Source: Methylogaea oryzae
GTDB taxonomy: Bacteria; Pseudomonadota; Gammaproteobacteria; Methylococcales; Methylococcaceae
NCBI RefSeq assembly: GCF_019669985.1
Contig: NZ_AP019782.1
Span: 1,046,501-1,110,500 of the forward strand
DNA: 64,000 bases
Direction of reading: 5' to 3'
Both the position numbers and the translations under genes were made by a program. Under the pieces are notes generated by a model, which worked only from the letters and a program-made list of their open reading frames with translations, was not told where the DNA came from and did not search any database. Below are positions 20,261-29,872 of this stretch, piece after piece. Position 1 is the first letter of the stretch, and every line of letters begins with the position of its first letter.

Positions 20261-22198
20261 TCACAGCGCGGCGTGGAAACCGGCGTAGACGGCCGCCCCG
20301 GGATAGCCGAAGCCGCGCAACTCCTCGGTGCGTTCGCTGTTCAGGTTTTCCCCCCGCACGTACAGTTTCAGCTTGGGCGAAACGCGGTAGTCCACTTGCG
20401 CGTTGAGCCGGGGGGCGGGTTTGTTGTGCACGGTGTTGTTGAGGTCGAACCAGTAGGCGTCGCGGAAGGTCAGTTCCACGCGCAGGGATATCGGCTGGGT
20501 CACGCGGAATTCGTTCCAAAATTGTCCTTGGTGTTCGGGACGGATCGGCACTTTTCCGCCGGTGACGGTGTTGCGGGCGTCCATGAAAGTGTAGGTCAGG
20601 CCGCTGCTCCAGTCGTCGGACCAGGCGTGCCGGGTTTGCACTTCCGCGCCCCACACGCGGGCGTCAGCCACATTGCCGGCGCGGGTGACGCCGGTGGCGG
20701 AGTTGTATTGCTGGGTGATCAGGTTTTGGTAGTGCTGATAATAACCGCTCAGGTTGAACTCGGTTTTTTCCGCCGCCTGCCAGCGCCAGCCCACTTCGCC
20801 GCCGGCGTTGCGCTCCGGTTTTAAATTGTTGTTGCCGAACAGCGGGTGCAGGCGCTCGTTCACCGCCGGCGGGCGATAGCCGATGCCGCCCTTGGTCCAC
20901 AGCGTCATGTCTTGGCGCATGCGCCAGCCGCCGCCCAGATTGAAGACCGTATGGTCGCCGTATTGGTCGTTGTGGTCGAAGCGGGCTTCGGCGTTGGCCA
21001 GCCAGTCGCCGATTTCGGTTTCGGCGCGGACCAGGGGGCTGACCGTGGTGTGGGTGGCGATCACGTTGCTGAGCGCGCTGTCGGCGTGCTGCTGCTGGGC
21101 GTCCACGCCCCACACCAGGCGCAGGGCGTCTTTGGGGCCGGTGTCCAAGGCGATGCGGTGGGCGTTTTCCCAGCGGCCCAGCCACAATTGGCTGGTGAGG
21201 TCCATGGAAAAGCGCCGGTTGCCGATGCGCCCGAGGGCGCCGCTTTCCCGGTCTTTGGTGTAACCGACTTGCAGCGTGCTGTCCCAGGCGTCGGTTACCG
21301 AATAGCGGCCGCGGCTTTGCGCTACCCAGGTTTCGCCGATGTTGAGCCCTTTGGGGTCGTCCCTCCATCCGACCGTGCCGTTGGGCATCAGGCCGGGGCC
21401 GTCCGTTTGCTCGCGGCTACGCACGAAGTAGAAAGAACTGTCCAGTTTGCCCCGCTCGAAATCCTTGTCCCAACGCAACAAGCCGTTGGTCATTTGGTAG
21501 TCGTCCCGCTCCCGTCCGCCGTTTTGCGGGCCGGCTTGGCTGATGCCGTCGAAAATGTCCGCCCGGCCGGCGACCACCGTCCAGTTGCCCAGCCCGTTTT
21601 GCAAACCGCCGCCCAGATTGGTGCGGACCGTGCCGTAGCTGCCGCCTTCCAAGTGCAGGAAAGCTTCCTTGTCGCTCAAGCGTCGGCTTTGCAGGTGGAT
21701 CGCGCCGCCGAGGGTGCGGCTGCCGCGCCGGTCGCCGCCGGGGCCGCGGGTGACGTCCACTTGGTCGAAGGCGTCCAGGGGGAAATGGCTCAAGGGAAAA
21801 AAGCCGGCGAAATTGCCGAACAGGGGAATGCCGTCCAGCGTGACCAAACCCTGGCCGCCGCTGGCGCCCCGCAGGCTGATGCCGCTGGTGGTGCCCTGGC
21901 CGGCCTGGGTTAAAACCAAGCCGCTTTGATTGCGCAAGCCGCTGTGCAGGTCGGCCTTACCGCCGGCTTCGAGGTCCGCCCGGATAAGGCTGGTGTTTTG
22001 GCCGATTTCGTTGGAGGGCGCGAGTTGCGCTTGGTTGTCGCGCACGTTCACCGTGGGGAGTACCGTTGCGTTGTCGCCCTGGGCGAGGGCGCTCAGCCCC
22101 ATGCCGCCCAAGAGCAGCGCCAGCTTGGCCAGGCTATTCGGGCAGGGGCGGGTTCCAGCGGCGGCGATGGCATTCATCAGGGGATTCGCTTTTTTCAT
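20261..22198 (-). CDS. TonB-dependent outer-membrane receptor
   Basis: The protein has 645 residues. A hydrophobic stretch at about 24-40 (LAKLALLLGGMGLSALAQG) fits a signal peptide with an unusually long n-region; a later start at Met8 is possible. A TonB-box-like TVLPTVNVRD is followed by a plug domain (ISLRGASGGQGLVTLDGIPL, VDVTRGPGG) and then a beta-barrel of about 22 strands. The C-terminus ends FHAAL instead of the usual aromatic residue. The substrate (siderophore, cobalamin or metal chelate) cannot be told, and no cobalamin riboswitch or clear Fur box was seen in the short upstream gap. Confidence 0.93.
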   Translation of the reverse strand: MKKANPLMNAIAAAGTRPCPNSLAKLALLLGGMGLSALAQGDNATVLPTVNVRDNQAQLAPSNEIGQNTSLIRADLEAGGKADLHSGLRNQSGLVLTQAGQGTTSGISLRGASGGQGLVTLDGIPLFGNFAGFFPLSHFPLDAFDQVDVTRGPGGDRRGSRTLGGAIHLQSRRLSDKEAFLHLEGGSYGTVRTNLGGGLQNGLGNWTVVAGRADIFDGISQAGPQNGGRERDDYQMTNGLLRWDKDFERGKLDSSFYFVRSREQTDGPGLMPNGTVGWRDDPKGLNIGETWVAQSRGRYSVTDAWDSTLQVGYTKDRESGALGRIGNRRFSMDLTSQLWLGRWENAHRIALDTGPKDALRLVWGVDAQQQHADSALSNVIATHTTVSPLVRAETEIGDWLANAEARFDHNDQYGDHTVFNLGGGWRMRQDMTLWTKGGIGYRPPAVNERLHPLFGNNNLKPERNAGGEVGWRWQAAEKTEFNLSGYYQHYQNLITQQYNSATGVTRAGNVADARVWGAEVQTRHAWSDDWSSGLTYTFMDARNTVTGGKVPIRPEHQGQFWNEFRVTQPISLRVELTFRDAYWFDLNNTVHNKPAPRLNAQVDYRVSPKLKLYVRGENLNSERTEELRGFGYPGAAVYAGFHAAL

Positions 22199-22291
22199 TG
22201 TTCTGGTGCGATGGTTTCGTGCGAGTCCTTTCGTGGCAACGGATCGGGAGGCTTATTATTCCACGAGTACGGGCGCGGCTGTCAGCGCGTT

Positions 22292-23446
22292 TTACCCGGC
22301 GGCCACCACCCGGTTGCGGCCGCCGGTTTTCGCGGCATAGAGCGCCGCGTCGGCGGCTCGCGTCAGGCTGGCGGCGTCGTTGCCGTGCTTGCCGAGCGCC
22401 GCGATGCCGACGGAGGCGCTGACGTGCAAGGTTTCGCCTTCCACCTCGATGGCGGAGGCTTCCAGGTCGCGGCGCAGGCGTTCGCCGATTTCCAGCGCGG
22501 TGGCGAGGTCGGCGTCTGGCGCCACCAGGGCGAATTCTTCGCCGCCGATGCGGGCGAAGTCGTCGTTGCCGCGGGTCGCGGCGCGGCCCAGCTCGGCGAA
22601 ATGGCGAAGCACTTGATCCCCGGCGGCGTGGCCGTAGCGGTCGTTGATTTGCTTGAAATGATCCAAATCGAACAGGAGCAGGCTCAATGCCGTGCCGCCG
22701 CGGCCGGCGTCCGCGATGTTGGCCGCCAGGCGGGTGTCGAACGCGCGCCGGTTGGCCAAGCCGGTCAATGGGTCCTGCAAGGCGAACCGGCTGAGTTCGT
22801 TGCGTGAGCGGTTGGCCGTCAGCAGCACATAGCCGAAGGTATCGGTGATGAGCAGCACGATTGCGCCAAGCCAGCCGAACGATTGCAATTGGCTGGCATC
22901 GAAAAACGCCACGGTGTCTCTTTCATAAAGCAGGGTCAGCGTCGCGTGGCTGACATAAAAAATCACCTTCAACGTGTAGGACAGGGCGAGCGTTGCGGTG
23001 CCCAGATAGCCGTCGCGTTTGCCGATGCGCCAAAGGGCCGGGAGGGCCAGGCTTTTGGTGATCGCGATCAAGCCGGCCATGACGACCCAGCGATAGGCGA
23101 GGGAGTTGTGCACCAGGGTGAAATAGGTGTGGTTGACGATCAATATGCCGATGAGCGCCAGCGGGATGCGCCAGTTCAACCGCCGGCCGGAGAAGATGTA
23201 GATGCCGTTCAGCATGGCGAGCATGCCGCCCAGGGTGATGGCGTTGCCGGCGATGACGCTGACCAATTCGGGGATTTTTCCCCGCAGCACGAGGATCGTG
23301 AGCCCGGCCGCGACGGCCGACAGCCCCGCCGCCCACCAGCCGGGGCCGCGCAAGGGGCGGTGCAGCCACCAGTTGCAGCAAATGACCAGGATGGCCGTGA
23401 GGTGCAGCGTGGCGAAAATGATCCCGATGGTGGGGGTGTGGAGCAT
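22292..23446 (-). CDS. Membrane diguanylate cyclase (GGEEF), first of a tandem pair
   Basis: The protein has 384 residues. The N-terminal half is a membrane domain of about six TM helices beginning MLHTPTIGIIF, with the conserved loop NWWLHRPLRGPGWWAAG. The C-terminal GGDEF domain has the catalytic variant GGEEF (ARIGGEEFALVAP), the metal-binding DLDHFK and an I-site RGND, so it should make c-di-GMP and be product-inhibited. It is a paralogue of the next gene upstream, with the same architecture and many identical membrane residues, and probably arose by tandem duplication. Confidence 0.94.
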   Translation of the reverse strand: MLHTPTIGIIFATLHLTAILVICCNWWLHRPLRGPGWWAAGLSAVAAGLTILVLRGKIPELVSVIAGNAITLGGMLAMLNGIYIFSGRRLNWRIPLALIGILIVNHTYFTLVHNSLAYRWVVMAGLIAITKSLALPALWRIGKRDGYLGTATLALSYTLKVIFYVSHATLTLLYERDTVAFFDASQLQSFGWLGAIVLLITDTFGYVLLTANRSRNELSRFALQDPLTGLANRRAFDTRLAANIADAGRGGTALSLLLFDLDHFKQINDRYGHAAGDQVLRHFAELGRAATRGNDDFARIGGEEFALVAPDADLATALEIGERLRRDLEASAIEVEGETLHVSASVGIAALGKHGNDAASLTRAADAALYAAKTGGRNRVVAAG

Positions 23447-23552
23447 GGGGCCTTAACGTGGAGTGAGTGCGAGCCACGCTAAAGCCTAGGTGATAACCCG
23501 CTAAATTCCAGGGGCGGCCGCGTCCGGCGGGCAAGCGCCCCGGCCTGCGCCG

Positions 23553-24770
23553 TCAGGAGGGCGCGGTAGCCGGCAGCGGGGACATGGCGCTAGCCTCCGA
23601 ACTGGGCGCCGTTTGCTCGCGGGCGGCGACGACTTGGTTGCGTCCGCCGGTTTTGGCGGCATAGAGGGCGGAGTCGGCGGCGCGGGTCAGCGTGGCGGCG
23701 TCGCGGCCGTGGGCGCCCAGGGTGGCGACGCCGACCGAAGTGGTCGCCCGCAGCGTTTGGCCGTCCAGTTCGATGGCGGACGCCTCCAATTGGGTGCGCA
23801 GGCGCTCGCCAATTTCCAGGGCGACGGCAAGGTCGGCTCCCGGCGCCAGCAGGGCGAATTCTTCGCCGCCGATACGGGCGAAATCGTCGTTGCCGCGGGT
23901 GATGCCGCGGCCCAGCGCGGCGAAGTGCCTGAGCAGGTCGTCCCCGGCTTGATGGCCGTGGACGTCGTTGATGCGCTTGAAATAATCCAAGTCGAACAGC
24001 AGCAGGCTCAACGGCGTGCCGTTGCGGTTGGCGGCGGCGATCTGCGCTTGCAGCCGGTTGTCGAAAACGCGCCGGTTGGCCAGCCCGGTCAGCGGGTCTT
24101 GCAAGGCGAAGCGGCTCAATTCCGCCCGCGAGCGGTTGGCCGACAGCATCACATACCCGAAAGTGTTCACCATCAGGAGGATGATGATGGTCAATACGCC
24201 TCTCGGTTGCAGTTGGCTGAAGTCGCCCAAACGCGTGAGGTGCGGCTCGTAGAGCAGCGTCATGCCGGCGTGGCCGAGATAAAAAAAGATTTCCGAGGTG
24301 GAGGAGATCACCAGCAGCATCGTGCCCCAGCGGCCGTCCCGCTTGCCGATACGCCAAAGGGCGGCCAAGGCCAGGCACTTAATGGTTGCGATCACGCAGG
24401 CCGTTACCAGCCAGCGGTAGGTCATGGAGTTGTCGATCAGGGAGAAATAACTGTTGTTGACCAGCACCACCGACAGGAGCGCCGCCGGAATGCGCCAATC
24501 CAGCTTGCGGTCGGCGAACACGTACAAGCCGTTCAGCATGATGAGCAGTCCGCTCATGATGGTCGCGCTGCCGCCGACGATGCTCAGCAGGTCCGGAATC
24601 CTGTCCCGCAGCACGAAGAGCGTCGCACCGAGGGTGTTGACCGCCGTGCCCGCCGCCCACCAGCCTGGCCCGCGCATCGGCCGGTGCAGCCACCAATTGG
24701 AGCAGTGCACTAGGATCGCCGTTGTTAGCAGCGCGGCGAAAACGGCTACCAGGGTAGGGGTGTGGAGCAT
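23553..24770 (-). CDS. Membrane diguanylate cyclase (GGEEF), second of a tandem pair
   Basis: This 405-residue paralogue has the same plan as the downstream cyclase: multi-TM sensor (MLHTPTLVAVF, then NWWLHRPMRGPGWWAAG), GGDEF domain with DLDYFK, I-site RGND and catalytic GGEEF. It carries about 20 extra C-terminal residues (SSEASAMSPLPATAPS) absent from the other copy. It starts 85 bases beyond the panC stop on the same strand. The sensory ligand is unknown; the conserved Trp-rich loop in both copies suggests the same input. Confidence 0.94.
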   Translation of the reverse strand: MLHTPTLVAVFAALLTTAILVHCSNWWLHRPMRGPGWWAAGTAVNTLGATLFVLRDRIPDLLSIVGGSATIMSGLLIMLNGLYVFADRKLDWRIPAALLSVVLVNNSYFSLIDNSMTYRWLVTACVIATIKCLALAALWRIGKRDGRWGTMLLVISSTSEIFFYLGHAGMTLLYEPHLTRLGDFSQLQPRGVLTIIILLMVNTFGYVMLSANRSRAELSRFALQDPLTGLANRRVFDNRLQAQIAAANRNGTPLSLLLFDLDYFKRINDVHGHQAGDDLLRHFAALGRGITRGNDDFARIGGEEFALLAPGADLAVALEIGERLRTQLEASAIELDGQTLRATTSVGVATLGAHGRDAATLTRAADSALYAAKTGGRNQVVAAREQTAPSSEASAMSPLPATAPS

Positions 24771-24855
24771 GGGGCTGACGAGAGCGGGTGTGGGGGAATT
24801 GTACTCCGTTGCAGGGCCGATAGCGGGCCGGGGGGCGGGAATCGTTCGCGCGGAT

Positions 24856-25704
24856 TCAGGCCTGGAGGCGGATGTTGTCGATCAACCGCGCTTTTCCCAG
24901 CCGCGCCGCCGCCAAGATCACGAGGTCGGTGTCGCCGGGGGCGGGGCGGGACAAGTCGCCGGCCTGGCGTATGGCCAGGTAGTCCGGCGCGAAACCGGCC
25001 TGCCGCAGTTCGGCCAGGTGGTGGGATTCCAACCGGGCGAAATCGGTATCGCCGGCGCGGATGGCGGCGGCGGTTCGTTGCAGGATTTGGTACAGGCGCG
25101 GCGCGACGGCGCGTTCTTCCGCCGACAGATAGCCGTTGCGGGAACTCAGCGCCAAGCCGTCGGCGTCGCGCACCGTGGCGACGCCGCGGATGGACACGGG
25201 CAGGTTCAAGTCCTCAACCATGCGGCGGATCACGGCCAGCTGCTGGTAGTCCTTCTCGCCGAACAGGGTCATGTCCGGCTGCACCAGGTTGAACAGCTTG
25301 CATACCACCGTCGCCACGCCGCGGAAGTGGCCGGGGCGGAACTTGCCGCACAACTCCTCCGACAATCCCGGCACCTCGACGAAGGTGGCGGGGCGGCCCA
25401 GGGATGGATAGATCTCTTCCACCGCCGGCAGGAACAGCAGATCCAGTCCGGCCGCTTCCAGCTTGGCGGCATCCTCCTGCGGCGTGCGCGGATAAGCGCC
25501 GAAATCCTCGCCTTCCCCGAACTGGGTGGGATTGACGAAAATGCTCGCCACCACCTTGTCCGCCAGTTGGCGCGCTTCCTCCACCAGGCGGATGTGTCCG
25601 GCGTGCAGATTGCCCATGGTGGGCACGAAACCGACGGTCAAGCCTTGGCGGCGCCAGGCGTTGACGGAGTCGCGGAGTTGGGCGGCGGTTTGGAGGGTTT
25701 GCAT
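24856..25704 (-). CDS. panC: Pantothenate synthetase
   Basis: PanC condenses pantoate and beta-alanine with ATP. The 282 residues are the usual length. Motifs are the HIGH-like LHAGH after [11 protein letters not shown], the FVNPTQFG pantoate-binding segment, FGEKDYQQL, and the KMSKS-like LSSRNGYLS. It is separated from panB by 145 bases that include a REP-like palindrome. Confidence 0.98.
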   Translation of the reverse strand: MQTLQTAAQLRDSVNAWRRQGLTVGFVPTMGNLHAGHIRLVEEARQLADKVVASIFVNPTQFGEGEDFGAYPRTPQEDAAKLEAAGLDLLFLPAVEEIYPSLGRPATFVEVPGLSEELCGKFRPGHFRGVATVVCKLFNLVQPDMTLFGEKDYQQLAVIRRMVEDLNLPVSIRGVATVRDADGLALSSRNGYLSAEERAVAPRLYQILQRTAAAIRAGDTDFARLESHHLAELRQAGFAPDYLAIRQAGDLSRPAPGDTDLVILAAARLGKARLIDNIRLQA

Positions 25705-25747
25705 GAGGCGTCGATGGGTTGGGCGGATCGGGCGAGTCGAAGCCGGT

Positions 25748-25770
25748 GGCGGAACCGATTAGCGTTCCGC
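25748..25770. repeat. Palindromic repeat GGCGGAAC...GTTCCGC (copy 3)
   Basis: Seven-base perfect arms flank an eight- to nine-base loop in the panB-panC gap. The last base of the eight-base arm seen in copies 1 and 2 is changed. Confidence 0.6.
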
Positions 25771-25849
25771 GTTACGGGCGAATAATTTTGTATTGCTGGC
25801 GGGCCGGCCTCGGTTTTGCCGTGCTTGCCCGGCCGAATGGGCCAATGCC

Positions 25850-26650
25850 TCAATAACTGTGTTCCGCTGCGGGGAAACTGCCGTCGCGCACCGCCGTCGC
25901 ATAAGCCGTGATCGCGCCGGCGATGCTGCCGCCGTCCCGCAGGAAGTCCCGGCAGAAACGCGGCATTCTGGGATTTAGCCCCAGCATGTCGTGCAGCACC
26001 AGCACCTGGCCGTCGCAGCCGGGGCCGGCGCCAATGCCGATGGTGGGGATGGTGAGCTGGGCGCTGATTTCCGCCGCCAGGGTGGCGGGAATGCATTCCA
26101 ACACCAACAGGCTGGCGCCGGCTTCTTCCAGCAAGCTGGCGTCTTCGATGAGCCGTTCCGCGTCTTTCTCTGTCACGCCTTGCACTTTGTAGCCGCCCAG
26201 GCGCAGTACGGACTGGGGCAGCAGGCCCAGGTGGGCGCACACCGGGACGCCTTGCTCGGTGAGGTGGCGCACCGCGGCGATCCGCGAGCGGCCGCCTTCC
26301 AGCTTGACCATGCGTGCGCCGCCTTCCTGGATCAGCCGGGCGGCGCCGGCAGCGGCCTGGTCCGGCGTGGCGTAGGTCATGAAGGGCAGGTCGGCGATGA
26401 CCAGGGCGCGGCGGCAGGCGCGGCTGACGGCGGCGGAATGGTAGGCCATGTGGTCCAAAGTCACCGGCAGGGTGGTGTCGTGGCCCTGGATCACCATGCC
26501 GAGGGAGTCGCCCACCAGGATCAGGTCCACGCCCGCTTCGTCCATGACGCGGGCGAAGCCGGCGTCGTAGGCGGTGAGGCAGGCGATCTTTTCGCCGCGC
26601 TGTTTCATGGCGGCCAGTTGGGGGACGGTGACGGGTTTTGCGTCTGTCAT
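25850..26650 (-). CDS. panB: 3-methyl-2-oxobutanoate hydroxymethyltransferase
   Basis: PanB adds a hydroxymethyl group from methylene-tetrahydrofolate to ketoisovalerate, the first committed step to pantoate. The protein has 266 residues. Family signatures are the metal-binding [10 protein letters not shown], the LPFMTY segment, MVKLEGG and the [15 protein letters not shown] loop. The ATG overlaps the folK stop by four bases, so translation is coupled. Confidence 0.98.
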   Translation of the reverse strand: MTDAKPVTVPQLAAMKQRGEKIACLTAYDAGFARVMDEAGVDLILVGDSLGMVIQGHDTTLPVTLDHMAYHSAAVSRACRRALVIADLPFMTYATPDQAAAGAARLIQEGGARMVKLEGGRSRIAAVRHLTEQGVPVCAHLGLLPQSVLRLGGYKVQGVTEKDAERLIEDASLLEEAGASLLVLECIPATLAAEISAQLTIPTIGIGAGPGCDGQVLVLHDMLGLNPRMPRFCRDFLRDGGSIAGAITAYATAVRDGSFPAAEHSY

Positions 26651-27153
26651 GAGTCGATGCGGATCAAGGTGTCGGCAGGCTGGGCGGCGGCCAAATCCCG
26701 CACCAAGCCCTTGCCGGGAATATTCAGCTCCGGCGCGATCTCCAGCAGGGGCAGCAGCACGAAAGCCCGTTCCGCTGCGCCGACGTGGGGCACGGTCAAA
26801 TCGGCCGTGGCGATTTGTTGCTGGCCGTACAGCAGGATGTCCAGGTCCAGGGTGCGCGGTCCCCAGCGTTCGCCCAGGCGTACCCGGCCTTGGCTGTTTT
26901 CGATGGCTTGCAGGGCGTGCAACAAGGCGTGGGGTTCCAGGGTGGTGGACACCGCCATGACGGCGTTGACGTAATCGGGCTGGTCGGCCGGCCCCATGGG
27001 CGGGTTGCGATACAGGCCGGAAAAGGCCAACTCGGCGATGCCTTCGGTTTGGGCGATGGCGGCGCGGGCGCGACGGATTTGGCCGACGGGGTCTTGCAGG
27101 TTGCTGCCCAGCCCGATGTAAGCCGCGATCGGCTTAGCTGTTGGCTGAGTCAT
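26647..27153 (-). CDS. folK: 6-hydroxymethyl-7,8-dihydropterin pyrophosphokinase
   Basis: FolK catalyses pyrophosphate transfer in folate synthesis. The protein has 168 residues. IGLGSNL at the N-terminus, the central [15 protein letters not shown] and [13 protein letters not shown] near the C-terminus are family hallmarks. It overlaps pcnB by 20 bases and panB by 4. That reproduces the pcnB-folK-panB-panC order known from gammaproteobacteria. Confidence 0.97.
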   Translation of the reverse strand: MTQPTAKPIAAYIGLGSNLQDPVGQIRRARAAIAQTEGIAELAFSGLYRNPPMGPADQPDYVNAVMAVSTTLEPHALLHALQAIENSQGRVRLGERWGPRTLDLDILLYGQQQIATADLTVPHVGAAERAFVLLPLLEIAPELNIPGKGLVRDLAAAQPADTLIRIDS

Positions 27154-28522
27154 GGGGCTTGCGGGCGCCGGGGCCGCGCCGGCGCGGCCGGCGTTTTTTG
27201 CCGGCTCCGCCGCCGCCGCCGCCGGTTTTCTGGCCGGAGGCCATGGCTTTTTGCTCGGCTTCGCCGGCGGCCTGGAAGCGGGTCCACCATTCCGCCAGTT
27301 CCGGCTCGGCGCTGCCGGTTTGGGCGCGCAGCACGAGGAAGTCGTAGGCGGCGCGGAAGCGCGGATGGGTCAGCAGGCGGAACGGCCGGCCGCCGTTGCG
27401 GGCTTTGAAGCGGGGCTGCAGCTGCCAAACATCGCGCATGGGCTGGCTGATGCTGCGCGGGTAAGCGGTGTAGTCCGCTTGTTCGTCGGTGACGTCGGCG
27501 GAGGCTTCCTGGTAGGCGATGATTTCGTGCACCCCCTTGGCGATAGCCGCTTCCGCCTGGATGCGCACCGGTTCCCACAGCAGGGCGGCGAACAGGAAAT
27601 AGGGCGCCACCGGCTTGTCTTCGGCGATGCGCTTATCGGTGTTTTCCAGCGCCTTGGCGACGAAGGTGAGCGGGTAGGCGTTGTCTTCCAGGCTCAGGCA
27701 CTCGTCGGTGAGGGGGAACAGTTGGTGGAACAGGTCGTAATGGCGCAGCTGCTCGAAATTCTGCAGGGCGTAGCCGGACAGGAACAGCTTGACCACTTCG
27801 TCGTAAAGCCGCGCCGCGGGGATGCCGCCCAGCAGGGGGGCCAGCCGGGGCAAAGGCTCGGCGCAGCTGGGGTGGATGAGGAAGCCCAGCTTGGTGGCGA
27901 AGCGCACGGCGCGCAGCATGCGCACCGGGTCTTCGTGGTAGCGCTTTTCCGGGTCGCCGATCAGGCGCAGGGTGCCGGCCTTGTGGTCGTCCATGCCGCC
28001 GACGAAGTCCACCACCGAGAAATCCTGGATGTTGTAGTAAAGCGCGTTGACGGTGAAATCGCGCCGCCAAGCGTCTTCTTCGATGGTGCCGTAGATGTTG
28101 TCGCGCAGGATGCGGCCGTTTTCCACCACGCGGTCGCCGCCTTCGTCCTCTTCCGTGGCCAGGGCGCGGAAGGTGGCCACTTCGATGATTTCGCGGCCGA
28201 AATGCACGTGGGCCAGGCGGAAGCGGCGGCCGATCAAGCGGCAGTTGCGGAACACGTTTTTGATTTGTTCGGGATGGGCGTCCGTAACCACGTCGAAATC
28301 TTTCGGTTCGCGGCCCAGTTGCAAGTCGCGCACACAGCCGCCCACCAAATAAGCCTGGTAGCCGGCCTTGCGCAGCCGGTACAAAACTTTCAGGGCGTTT
28401 TCGCTGATTTGCGAACGGGATATGCCGTGTTCCGGGCGCGCGTATACCCTGGGGAGGGTGGAGCCGGCTTGGGGCGCTGCTTGCTCGCCCTTGCGGAACA
28501 GTTTTTTGACGAAACCTAAGAT
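27134..28522 (-). CDS. pcnB: Poly(A) polymerase I, probably initiated at an AUC codon
   Basis: PcnB adds 3' poly(A) tails that mark RNA for decay. The nucleotidyltransferase core shows LVGGCVRD and the catalytic KDFDVVT, then NCRLIGRRFRLAHV. The C-terminus is basic (KKRRPRRRGPGARK). The first conventional start in frame is a TTG at 28384, inside the conserved block ISRSQISENALKVLYRL, so it truncates the protein. The frame is open for 46 more codons to an ATC at 28522 with AAGGA nine bases upstream. It gives ILGFVKKLFRKG and a 462-residue protein, close to the 465 of Escherichia coli PcnB, which itself uses AUU. No ATG, GTG or TTG exists between. An in-frame ATT further upstream is a second candidate. 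Confidence 0.93.
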   Translation of the reverse strand: MLGFVKKLFRKGEQAAPQAGSTLPRVYARPEHGISRSQISENALKVLYRLRKAGYQAYLVGGCVRDLQLGREPKDFDVVTDAHPEQIKNVFRNCRLIGRRFRLAHVHFGREIIEVATFRALATEEDEGGDRVVENGRILRDNIYGTIEEDAWRRDFTVNALYYNIQDFSVVDFVGGMDDHKAGTLRLIGDPEKRYHEDPVRMLRAVRFATKLGFLIHPSCAEPLPRLAPLLGGIPAARLYDEVVKLFLSGYALQNFEQLRHYDLFHQLFPLTDECLSLEDNAYPLTFVAKALENTDKRIAEDKPVAPYFLFAALLWEPVRIQAEAAIAKGVHEIIAYQEASADVTDEQADYTAYPRSISQPMRDVWQLQPRFKARNGGRPFRLLTHPRFRAAYDFLVLRAQTGSAEPELAEWWTRFQAAGEAEQKAMASGQKTGGGGGGAGKKRRPRRRGPGARKPHDSANS

Positions 28523-28589
28523 GGCCGAAAGTCCTTGCGATGGAAGGGGATTAATCCCCTGCCATCATAGCATTAGCGCCGCTGACTGC

Positions 28590-29798
28590 TCAATTGTCGG
28601 CTTCGCCCGCCGGCGCCAGCGTGGCGGAGGGCAGGGCGCGGTGGGCGGCTTCGGCGATGGTTTTGCGGTAAAACTCCAGCATGCGGTGGGCCAAACCGGC
28701 GGCGGACCACTGGCGGGCGTAGGCCTGTCCAGCCTCTCCCAGCGCGCGGCGCAGCTCGGGATCGCGCAGCAGGGCGATGGCCTTGCCGGCGAATTCTTCG
28801 ACGTCCTCGCTGGCGATATGCACGCCGGCGCCTTCGCTCAATACCGACTTGGCGCCCATTTCCGCCGTGGAAACCAGCGGCACGGCCTGGGCCATGGCTT
28901 CCAGCAGCACCAGGCCTTGGGTTTCCGTGCGCGAGGAGAAAACGAACAAGTCGGCGCAGCGGTAGCAATCGCGCAGCTCCGTGTTGCGGTCCAGGTAGCC
29001 GATGAATTGGACATGGCCTTCCAGTCCCAGGCGCTGGGTGTCGCTGCGCAGCGATTCCTGGGCCGGGCCTTCGCCGGCGATGACGAACAACACGTCGGGA
29101 ATGTCCTGCCGCACCCGCTCGGTGACTTTCAGCAAAAAGCCGATGTTTTTTTCGTGGGCCACGCGGCCGACGAACAGCAGCACCGGCCGTTGCGCCGGGA
29201 TGCCGTGCTTGGCGCGAAAGTCGTCGCCGTCGCCCAGCTCGAAGCGATCCGGCTCCAGGCCGGTAGGGACGATTTCCGCCGGGGTGGGGATGCCGTAATG
29301 GCGCAACACGTCCAGCATGGGCCGCGACGGCGCGATCAGGCCTTGCAGCTGATTGCACTGGTGCCGGGCGAACCAGCGCGCCAAGTAACGCATCACCGGG
29401 CGCGGCAGCAGCGGCAGGTAGTGGTAGAAATACTCTTCGAAGTGGGTGTGGTAGGTCTCCACGCGGGGTATGCCCAGCTCGCGGGACAGGCGCAGGCCCA
29501 GGTAATGGGCCACGAACGGCGTCTGGATGTGGATGATGTCGAAATTCTCCCGCCGCAGCTGGTCCAAATGGCGCAGGGCGTGGCCGTAGCGCATCAAACG
29601 GTCTTCCGGATCCATGAACAGGTAGTGGGAGGACACGCGCAGGATGTGGTTTTCGTCCTCGCTGGGAATGAAGTAGTCCGGTGCGATGAGCCAGACTTTA
29701 TGGCCTTGGGCCAGGAATTCCCGGCGGAAAGTGTCGATGGAGGTGGAAACGCCGTTGACCCGGGGAAAAAACACGTCGGAAACAAAAAGTATGTTCAT
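28590..29798 (-). CDS. Family GT4 glycosyltransferase (diacylglycerol glucosyltransferase-like)
   Basis: This 402-residue GT-B enzyme starts MNILFVSDVFFPRVNGVSTSI, the N-terminal signature of GT4 enzymes that glycosylate lipid acceptors. It has the donor-binding block LLFVGRVAHEKNI and the EX7E-type SRTETQGLVLLEAMA. No signal peptide is seen; it would work at the inner face of the membrane. It is the last gene of the lipid cluster running from 35040 down. Together with the GT at 31239 it may build glycolipids on diacylglycerol. The sugar and exact acceptor are not deducible. Confidence 0.88.
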   Translation of the reverse strand: MNILFVSDVFFPRVNGVSTSIDTFRREFLAQGHKVWLIAPDYFIPSEDENHILRVSSHYLFMDPEDRLMRYGHALRHLDQLRRENFDIIHIQTPFVAHYLGLRLSRELGIPRVETYHTHFEEYFYHYLPLLPRPVMRYLARWFARHQCNQLQGLIAPSRPMLDVLRHYGIPTPAEIVPTGLEPDRFELGDGDDFRAKHGIPAQRPVLLFVGRVAHEKNIGFLLKVTERVRQDIPDVLFVIAGEGPAQESLRSDTQRLGLEGHVQFIGYLDRNTELRDCYRCADLFVFSSRTETQGLVLLEAMAQAVPLVSTAEMGAKSVLSEGAGVHIASEDVEEFAGKAIALLRDPELRRALGEAGQAYARQWSAAGLAHRMLEFYRKTIAEAAHRALPSATLAPAGEADN

Positions 29799-29872
29799 CG
29801 TTGGCCTGAGTTGAGGGTGAATTTTTGCTTTCGGCGGGACGATGGCACACGGTTTTCCGGGCGTGCGCGGCG

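Noticed and set aside
22199-22291. Cobalamin riboswitch or Fur box before the TonB receptor
   Set aside because: No B12-box-like segment or clear Fur palindrome was seen in the 93-base gap.
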